NCBI GenBank assembly: GCA_002394305.1
Contig: DGTM01000066.1
Location: 1 to 27,976 of the forward strand
Length of the DNA stretch: 27,976 bases
Reading direction: 5' to 3'
DNA from: Prevotellaceae bacterium UBA4336
GTDB taxonomy: Bacteria > Bacteroidota > Bacteroidia > Bacteroidales > Bacteroidaceae
Under the pieces are notes generated by a model. It saw nothing but the letters and a program-made list of their open reading frames with translations. It searched no databases and was not told the origin of the DNA. Positions 22,935 to 27,976 of this stretch are shown in pieces. The position numbers and the translations under genes are program-made. Numbering within the stretch: position 1 is the first letter of the stretch; each line of letters opens with the position of its first letter.

Positions 22935-24394
22935 GGTTTGACATTAAGAACGACTTTGAGATATGTGTCGCCTTCGTCCGGGGTGTCAGGGTCGACGGGA
23001 AGAACCTGTGAACCGAGACGCGACACGTTGGTGATGAGCAAGCGGTAGAGGTTGTTGCGCACGATGGCAAACTCCATGACACCCATTTCCGTGGGTTTAA
23101 AGTTGTCGAGGTGACGAATCCAGTAGGCGTAGTAGCAGTGGTAGAGGTTGTCGTCATCCTTCTCGAACGTTTGTGCCTGGTAGAGGTCCTGGTTGTCCGT
23201 GCCGACGTTGCCTCCGGCTGCAGCCGCCAGTGCTTCGGCCGAATCGTAGAACTTGTAGTTGAAGTAGTACAGCACCTCGGGATAGTTTGTTTCGCTCACG
23301 AGTTCCAGGTCACCGTTGGCAGCCAGATGGTATACGTTGTTGTAGGGGCTGAGGGTTGCCTTGAAGATGATGCCTGTGCTATAGCCATTCTTCTGGGTAG
23401 GTGCCATGGCGCAGTTTTCCAGGCTGTACATGGTGTTGTACTGTGGAGTGCCGTTTTCTGCTGCCTTGAAGCTGGTCCATGCCACTGCGTTCGGGTTGCT
23501 GTAGTCGCCGAAGAAGTTTTCGAAGTACTTGTCGGGGTTCCTGAAGTTGGCGGCATCCAGTGTCTTCTTGAAGAAGTAGGGGTCGATGACGTAGCCGTTC
23601 ACGTCCTTTATGTTGCCGAAATTCTCGGCAAGGCTCCATGTCGGCTCCTCCAGGGTGGTGAGCACGGCGGTGTGGCGGAAGGAGTAGTAGCGTTTCGGCA
23701 GGTTTACGATGTAGTAGCCGTCGAGGCTGACCGATGCGTACTGCCTGCTGTTGTCGTCCGTCAGCGTGAAGGAATCGGCGTTCTTGGCAACGTCGATGCG
23801 TGCCAGCACACGTTCCAGGAAGATGTTGACCACGTTGTCCTTGTCTTCCGCGTTGTTGGCGATGACGGTGCCCAGGTTGTCTGTGGCACGGTTGGTCATG
23901 ACCACACCATTGGAGATGTCCGTGATGCCTCCCCGGATGTACGTCTGTTCGTCGATGTCGGCAAGGAATTCGGCCTCGGTCTTCTTGTCAATCATGCGTC
24001 CGGTGTTGGCGGTGACGAAGATGTCGTATGTTCCCTGCGGCACCGACACATGCTCTGTCTCGTAGATGATGTTGCCGTTGGCATCCGTGCCCGAGCGCTT
24101 CAGGTTGGTGAGCAGGACGCTTTTCACGAAGAGCTTTGAGGGAGAGTCGAAGAGATAGACTCTGGCATTGTTCACTTGATACTCTTCGACCGTACCCTGT
24201 ACATGCGTATAGCTGTCCTCTGCGCTGCGTACTGTTGCCGAGGTGTTAGCCTGCAGGCGGAAGATTACGTTGGCACTGTCCGTGAAGGCATTTTCGCTGA
24301 TGCTGTCATTCAGGAACTCCTCTCTTTGGCTACAGCCACACAGTGAGATTGCGGCCAAGAATAGTACATAGATGGATTTTTTAGAAGTAAACAT
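22898..24394 (-). CDS. Mfa1-like major fimbrillin lipoprotein
   Basis: The 498-residue precursor has a lipoprotein signal (ISLCGC, Cys21). It shows fimbrillin features: VIFRLQANTSATVRS before the first mature domain, VNNARVYLFDS, GTYDIFVTANTG, VVMTNRATDNLG, and a C-terminal part with YYAYWIRHLDN, MEFAIVRNNLYRLLITNVS and YLKVVLNVKPWIV. Such proteins are exported as lipoproteins, cut at the surface by a protease and polymerise through strand exchange (family knowledge). It is the third gene of the operon, just before the anchor, the usual place of the main structural subunit. Confidence 0.9.
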   Translation of the reverse strand: MFTSKKSIYVLFLAAISLCGCSQREEFLNDSISENAFTDSANVIFRLQANTSATVRSAEDSYTHVQGTVEEYQVNNARVYLFDSPSKLFVKSVLLTNLKRSGTDANGNIIYETEHVSVPQGTYDIFVTANTGRMIDKKTEAEFLADIDEQTYIRGGITDISNGVVMTNRATDNLGTVIANNAEDKDNVVNIFLERVLARIDVAKNADSFTLTDDNSRQYASVSLDGYYIVNLPKRYYSFRHTAVLTTLEEPTWSLAENFGNIKDVNGYVIDPYFFKKTLDAANFRNPDKYFENFFGDYSNPNAVAWTSFKAAENGTPQYNTMYSLENCAMAPTQKNGYSTGIIFKATLSPYNNVYHLAANGDLELVSETNYPEVLYYFNYKFYDSAEALAAAAGGNVGTDNQDLYQAQTFEKDDDNLYHCYYAYWIRHLDNFKPTEMGVMEFAIVRNNLYRLLITNVSRLGSQVLPVDPDTPDEGDTYLKVVLNVKPWIVRDLTNIVL

Positions 24395-24410
24395 AATGGT
24401 GTTAATTTAG

Positions 24411-25937
24411 TTATTGAATTTGTTTTAGTTTCTCGAATTCCATGAGTTGTGCCTCGGCCTGAGGCACTCCGGCCTGACGAGCCTGCTCCACGAGCCTGAC
24501 GGCCTGGTCGATGTCCCCCCTCATGTAGGCGATGATGCCTTCGTTCATTGTCTTCTCCGGGCAGTCGTTCACTTTGCTTAGGTATTCGGCGGCCTCTTCG
24601 GCTTCGCCCCTCTTGAGGGCAAGGTAGGCCATGGTCAGGTTGATGTACGAGTCGTTGGGATAGAGCGACCATGCCTTGCGAATGATGGAGTAGTATTTCT
24701 CCTTGTTGTCGGCATACTTGTCGGCAAGCCGGTAGATTTCGTTCAGGTTGAGGTTGATGGGCCGTGTCTCGAAGACATGCTCCGACTCCTCGAGGGTGAA
24801 GGGCCTGACGGTGTAGACGACGGTGTAGTTGGTGCATCGCAGCGAGGGGAAGATGTTCTTCAGCACATAGTTGTAGCCCTCGGGTGCTTCGCGGCGCATC
24901 TGTTTCTCCTTTTCGTCGGCACCGATGCTGCTGGTGGCTATCCTCTGGAGGGTGCTATGCTGCGGGATGTCGGTCCTTTCCCTGAGGGCAGACAGGAAGC
25001 CTTCCCAGTTCTCACCCTTTCCGCTGGCCTCAATCCTGATGCCCTTGGCGATGTTCGACCGCTGCAGGTAGTTCTTCAGGGCCTCTGTGCGGTTGTCGCT
25101 AAGCATTTGGTTGTGGGGGTATGTGCCTTCGGGCGAGGCGTAGCCCTCGATGGTCATCTTCCGTATGGTGACATCGGAGTCGTTCCGCACCAGGTTCACA
25201 GAGTTGTGTATCTTCTGCAGTTCTGTGGGGTTGCTCATGTATTCGGGCTTGATGTCCCATTTGTTCACCTCGAAGCAGAGGAATGCCGAGCCATGCTCCT
25301 CGCGCACCTTGACGGAGTTGTCGGCTGGCGGCAGCAGGTAGACGGGGAAGAGGTCGATGACGGGTTCTTCTATTGGCTCCTCGGGCTGCTTGAAGGTGGC
25401 TGCTACAATGCTGCCCCTGTCCTTCAGGTTGTTGCAGGCGCAACTCTGCTTGAACAACTTCAGCACGGCCTTGTCCATCCAGGGCTCGTACTTTGCCGTG
25501 CGCACATAGTCGATGTCCAGGTTCACACCCTTCTTCTTGCGCAGGACCAGTGCATTGGGGTACTCGCCCTTCAGGTTGCGGTCGAAGTAGATTTGCTGGT
25601 TTCGGCTGTTGATGAAGATGTAGGGGAAGGGCAGTGACTGGTTCGTGAGCGTGTCCACCAGCTCAGGGGCGAGGACTACGGACTGCGTTGCCGGCACGTC
25701 CTGCAGGGCTGTTATCTGGAGCGAGACCACCACGCTGCTGTCCACTATGGCGAGGGCAGAGCGGTTGATGTTCATGACGTAGTCATATGTCGGCTTTGTT
25801 TTGTCCTTCTTTGCCTTGGCCTGCAGAGCAGGTGCGATGAAGGAGAAGCAGAGCAGCATTATCAGGCCGGGCAGACAGCGGGTGCCTGCTGTGCTGGCGT
25901 GCTGGATGGTTGTGGTATGTTTGATGGAAATACTCAT
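24411..25937 (-). CDS. DUF3868 protein with OmpA-like and TPR regions
   Basis: The 508-residue exported protein has a long n-region before its hydrophobic segment (LPGLIMLLCFSFIAPALQA). The first 270 residues fit DUF3868. Residues of about 240-350 resemble an OmpA-like peptidoglycan-binding region (CFEVNKWDIKPEY, MTIEGYASPEGTYPHNQMLS, NRTEALKNYL). The last 120 residues are helical with TPR-like pairs (AWSLYPNDSYINLTMAYLAL, GEAEEAAEYLS). DUF3868 genes commonly travel with a DUF3575 gene and fimbrillins in Bacteroidales, as here. A role in anchoring or assembling the fimbriae at the outer membrane is likely but unproven. It starts 15 bases after the DUF3575 gene. Confidence 0.85.
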   Translation of the reverse strand: MSISIKHTTTIQHASTAGTRCLPGLIMLLCFSFIAPALQAKAKKDKTKPTYDYVMNINRSALAIVDSSVVVSLQITALQDVPATQSVVLAPELVDTLTNQSLPFPYIFINSRNQQIYFDRNLKGEYPNALVLRKKKGVNLDIDYVRTAKYEPWMDKAVLKLFKQSCACNNLKDRGSIVAATFKQPEEPIEEPVIDLFPVYLLPPADNSVKVREEHGSAFLCFEVNKWDIKPEYMSNPTELQKIHNSVNLVRNDSDVTIRKMTIEGYASPEGTYPHNQMLSDNRTEALKNYLQRSNIAKGIRIEASGKGENWEGFLSALRERTDIPQHSTLQRIATSSIGADEKEKQMRREAPEGYNYVLKNIFPSLRCTNYTVVYTVRPFTLEESEHVFETRPINLNLNEIYRLADKYADNKEKYYSIIRKAWSLYPNDSYINLTMAYLALKRGEAEEAAEYLSKVNDCPEKTMNEGIIAYMRGDIDQAVRLVEQARQAGVPQAEAQLMEFEKLKQIQ

Positions 25938-25952
25938 GCTGCTATATATATA

Positions 25953-26528
25953 TTAAAATATGTATATGAGACTAAGGGCAAGCCTTGAGACTCCGAAATA
26001 ATGATAGTCATCGTCCTTCTTGAGTCGACCGCAAACCTCGCAGTCGGTCTTTTGGTAGTTGATGTAGGTGTATCCGGCACCCACTTCTGCGCCGATGTTC
26101 CAGTGCTTAGCCAGGGCGAGTTGGTAGCCTACGCCAAAGCCGGCGCCCAGAAGCCATCCTTCGTAGCGGTTCGACCGCAGGCCGTTGAGTAGGCCGAACG
26201 GCATGGTGTGGTTGCCCAGGTTGAACTCGCCTCCGTGCACGTAAGGGCCGAAGAAGAAGCCGTTCATCACCTGGCAGGGCCAGAAGCGGAACTGTCCCTG
26301 CAGTAACCAATGCTTGTGCACACTCTCCTCGCCTCTCTTCCACGGGCGTATGCTGCCATATATTTCAATAGAGGTTTTCTTCTTGACAAAGGGGATTTCT
26401 ACTCCAGCCGACAGGGAACGGTCTATGTCGAACACCAGGTTGTTGTTGATGGCAAGGTGCTGTGCATAGGACGTCATGCTTCCCACGAACAGCAAGGAGA
26501 GGAGTAGCGACGTTGCTTTCTTGAACAT
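25953..26528 (-). CDS. DUF3575 outer-membrane beta-barrel protein
   Basis: The start at 26528 gives a clean signal peptide (MFKKATSLLLSLLFVGSMTSYAQ) and 191 residues; an upstream ATG at 26603 adds 25 residues without signal character. The mature part alternates polar and hydrophobic residues in short strands (HWLLQGQFRFWPC, GFFFGPYVHGGEFNLG, GWLLGAGFGVGYQLALAKHW, NIGAEVGAGYTYINYQ) and ends with an aromatic residue (LALSLIYIF), all typical of an outer-membrane barrel. DUF3575 genes open many Bacteroidales fimbrial clusters. It is the first gene of this operon, behind a leader of about 240 bases. Confidence 0.87.
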   Translation of the reverse strand: MFKKATSLLLSLLFVGSMTSYAQHLAINNNLVFDIDRSLSAGVEIPFVKKKTSIEIYGSIRPWKRGEESVHKHWLLQGQFRFWPCQVMNGFFFGPYVHGGEFNLGNHTMPFGLLNGLRSNRYEGWLLGAGFGVGYQLALAKHWNIGAEVGAGYTYINYQKTDCEVCGRLKKDDDYHYFGVSRLALSLIYIF

Positions 26529-26775
26529 CAGGTTTTCGAAATCTGTACTTATGTTGGCAACAATGGATTGATGTTTGCCAGCTTGCCTCATGAACTCCCT
26601 CATTCGGCGTTAATAATTGTTTGTTTGGCTGACGAAGTAAAGGGCGTGAGAGTTGTTCCCGTTGCCGAAAACGTCCTTTTCTCCCAGGCAGTCCTTACAG
26701 ACGGAATTCTCTGCCGCAGGCCTTCATCAGTTGTTTTCAAAGAGCATTCTGTATAGCAATGCAGGTTTCATGGCC
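26529..26775 (-). other. Long leader of the fimbrial operon
   Basis: About 240 bases separate the predicted promoter from the first ATG. No credible open frame is seen. Such a leader could hold RNA-level control of the fimbriae; no known structure was recognised. Confidence 0.4.
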
Positions 26776-26808
26776 CAAAGATATATACTTTTCCTCCATA
26801 CCGCCAAA
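26776..26808 (-). promoter_or_regulatory. Promoter of the fimbrial operon
   Basis: TTTG (26808-26805), 21 bases, TATCTTTG (26783-26776) on the minus strand, a full consensus match. A run of eight G at 26848-26855 lies about 40 bases upstream. No inverted repeats flank it, so it does not look like an invertible promoter. Confidence 0.75.
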
Positions 26809-26847
26809 TTATTTAGCAAAAAAGTTTTGCAAAATTTCCATTTTCGT

Positions 26848-26855
26848 GGGGGGGG
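26848..26855. repeat. Homopolymer of eight G upstream of the fimbrial promoter
   Basis: An uninterrupted run of eight G (C on the transcribed side) in AT-rich DNA, between the divergent fimbrial and rpmB promoters. Runs of this length can slip during replication. The rest of 26809-27091 is AT-rich and shows only weak short repeats. Confidence 0.5.
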
Positions 26856-27091
26856 TAGATTTTAGTATTATTTTTCTCCGATAACACCTGCAAAGAGGTG
26901 AAAATTAGCCCAAAGAAGCAAGGTCCGCAAGTTTGTGGTCTGCAAGTTCTGTGTGCAGCGGGAATTTTTCGGGACAACGAACGGTAAGTAAGGAAAGCCT
27001 CAAGTAAGAAAATGTTCATTGCCCGCACATTTCCAGAAGGGCGATTTCATACAAAAACAGAACATTAACAGATAAAAAAAGGAAGAAAAAG

Positions 27092-27122
27092 CTTGGAGGT
27101 ATGAAAAAATGTTGTACCTTTG
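27092..27122 (+). promoter_or_regulatory. Promoter of the rpmB-rpmG operon
   Basis: CTTG (27092-27095), 19 bases, TACCTTTG (27115-27122). The predicted start is near 27129, about 48 bases before rpmB. Confidence 0.75.
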
Positions 27123-27176
27123 CAGCCGGTTTGGAAAAAGTCGTCTAATTGGAATAGACTAAAAAGAAAGTTAGCA

Positions 27177-27437
27177 ATGTCTAAGATTTGTCAAATTACC
27201 GGTAAAAAGGCCATGATTGGCAACAACGTGTCACACTCCAAGCGTCGCACCAAGAGGCACTTCGACGTGAACCTGTTCTCGAAGAAGTTCTACTATGTGG
27301 AGGAGGATTGCTGGATTAGTCTGAGCATCAGCGCTTCCGGTCTGCGCTATATTAATAAGGTAGGCCTCGATGCTGCACTGAAGAACGCAGTGGCTAAGGG
27401 CTATTGTGATTGGAAGAACATTCGTGTAATCGGTTAA
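27177..27437 (+). CDS. rpmB: 50S ribosomal protein L28
   Basis: The 86-residue protein begins MSKICQITGKKAMIGNNVSH and has the L28 features SKRRTKRHFDVNL and ISASGLRYINKVGLDAALK. The start at 27177 gives the family length; an in-frame ATG at 27120 lies on the promoter and is not used. It is the first gene of an rpmB-rpmG-DUF4295 cluster, an arrangement kept in Bacteroidetes. It is cytoplasmic, on the large ribosomal subunit. Being essential, it marks the DNA molecule as a chromosome or chromid. Confidence 0.97.
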   Translation: MSKICQITGKKAMIGNNVSHSKRRTKRHFDVNLFSKKFYYVEEDCWISLSISASGLRYINKVGLDAALKNAVAKGYCDWKNIRVIG

Positions 27438-27455
27438 TAACGGAGGAGTAACGAA

Positions 27456-27644
27456 ATGGCAAAGAAAGTAAAAGGCAACAGAGTCCAGGTGATTCTGGAG
27501 TGCACCGAGATGAAGCAGAGCGGTCTGCCCGGCACATCGCGCTACATCACCACGAAGAACAGGAAGAATACTCCCGAGCGCCTCGAGCTCAAGAAGTACA
27601 ACCCCATTCTCAAGAGAATGACTGTTCACAAGGAAATCAAGTAA
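27456..27644 (+). CDS. rpmG: 50S ribosomal protein L33
   Basis: The 62-residue protein reads MAKKVKGNRVQVILECTEMK at the start and has SRYITTKNRKNTPERLELKKYNP, split here as SRYITTKNRKN and TPERLELKKYNP, diagnostic of L33. Only one Cys is present, so it is the zinc-free form. A Shine-Dalgarno-like GGAGG (27442-27446) lies nine bases before the ATG, which is uncommon in this phylum. The gap to rpmB is 18 bases, so they share a transcript. Confidence 0.97.
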   Translation: MAKKVKGNRVQVILECTEMKQSGLPGTSRYITTKNRKNTPERLELKKYNPILKRMTVHKEIK

Positions 27645-27649
27645 TTGAA

Positions 27650-27735
27650 CGATTTAAGGATTTGAGGATTTAAGGATTCCCTTCAGCAGAAACAAAAATC
27701 GTCAAATATAAAATCATTAAATCATAAAATTTAAG
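27650..27735. repeat. AT-rich intergenic direct repeats
   Basis: GATTTAAGGATTTGAGGATTTAAGG (given in two parts: GATTTAAGGATTTG and AGGATTTAAGG) repeats a nine-base unit three times. It is followed by AAATCATTAAATCATAAAAT. Runs of this kind are common between Bacteroidales genes. Function unknown. Confidence 0.5.
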
Positions 27736-27737
27736 TT

Positions 27738-27896
27738 ATGGCAAAGAAAACAGTGGCAACCCTGCAGACGGGTAAAACCGACGGCCGTTCGTACACCAAG
27801 GTCATCAAGATGGTGAAGAACCCTCAGACCGGTTCCTATGCTTTCGATGAGCAGATGGTGCCCAACGAGGCTGTGAAGGATTTCTTCAAGAACTAA
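27738..27896 (+). CDS. DUF4295 small basic protein, ribosome-associated candidate
   Basis: The open frame of 52 residues begins MAKKTVATLQTGKTDGR and ends VKDFFKN. It matches the DUF4295 family of Bacteroidetes, which sits next to rpmB and rpmG. Small size, high Lys content and this position suggest a ribosomal protein; it may be the one named bL38 from Flavobacterium ribosomes, which is recalled and not certain. It follows rpmG after 93 bases and is closed by a strong terminator. Confidence 0.85.
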   Translation: MAKKTVATLQTGKTDGRSYTKVIKMVKNPQTGSYAFDEQMVPNEAVKDFFKN

Positions 27897-27920
27897 GTAA
27901 ATACTTTATAAAATAAATAA

Positions 27921-27958
27921 AAGGGCGGATGGCTGTAGAAGGTCATCCGCCCTTTTTG
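27921..27958 (+). terminator. Rho-independent terminator after the DUF4295 gene
   Basis: AAGGGCGGATG (27921-27931) pairs perfectly with CATCCGCCCTT (27944-27954) over a 12-base loop, followed by a T run. The strongest terminator in the window. Confidence 0.92.
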
Positions 27959-27976
27959 GTTCGCCCGACATGGGCA

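Noticed and set aside
26776..26808. Invertible fimbrial promoter
   Set aside because: No inverted repeats flank the promoter and no invertase gene is in the window.

Overview
The window looks like a piece of a Bacteroidales chromosome, most likely Prevotellaceae. The evidence is a Mfa/FimA-type fimbrial operon, GH97, GH106 and GH5-GH43 polysaccharide-degrading enzymes, a DUF4295 gene next to rpmB-rpmG, lipoprotein signals without strong Shine-Dalgarno sites, and at least seven promoters of the Bacteroidetes form (TTTG or CTTG, 19-21 bases, TAnnTTTG). Species cannot be assigned from the sequence alone.

Layout. (1) 1-1403, minus: the 5' part of a DUF3089 lipoprotein with an alpha/beta-hydrolase GHSQG motif, cut by the window edge, with a strong promoter and an operator-like set of inverted repeats upstream. 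(2) 1844-6619, minus: an apparent operon of a replication initiator (Rep_3 plus DnaA domain I), msrC (free methionine-R-sulfoxide reductase) and a secreted GH5-GH43 fusion enzyme whose C-terminal domain carries two in-frame palindromic repeat insertions. (3) 6620-10788: a replication and partition locus with little coding sequence. It holds a left iteron block, an AT-rich segment, a right iteron block in the opposite orientation, about 33 units of a degenerate 8-bp tandem repeat, parA, more 8-bp units, a small ribbon-helix-helix-like gene, about 11 dispersed iterons and a separate 22-bp tandem array. (4) 10789-14863, plus: a DUF4332 helix-hairpin-helix protein and a large GH106 alpha-L-rhamnosidase-like lipoprotein. 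(5) 14931-19758, minus: an operon of GH97 glycosidase, class A acid phosphatase and C69 dipeptidase. (6) 20050-26528, minus: a fimbrial operon of DUF3575 barrel, DUF3868/OmpA/TPR protein, Mfa1-like fimbrillin, Mfa2/FimB-like anchor and an unusual thioredoxin-fimbrillin fusion. (7) 27177-27896, plus: rpmB, rpmG and a DUF4295 gene, closed by a strong terminator.

The most interesting part is region 3. The initiator gene, iterons phased at about 22 bp on both sides of an AT-rich stretch, parA and a small DNA-binding partner together form a plasmid-type origin and partition system. It sits on the same DNA as essential ribosomal-protein genes. This is what the origin of a second chromosome (chromid) would look like; some Prevotella species are known to have two chromosomes. 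An integrated plasmid remnant is the main alternative. The degenerate octamer arrays around parA are a candidate centromere read by the ribbon-helix-helix protein, by analogy with the heptad repeats bound by omega of pSM19035; that link is inference. No transposase, integrase, tRNA, rRNA or CRISPR array was seen.
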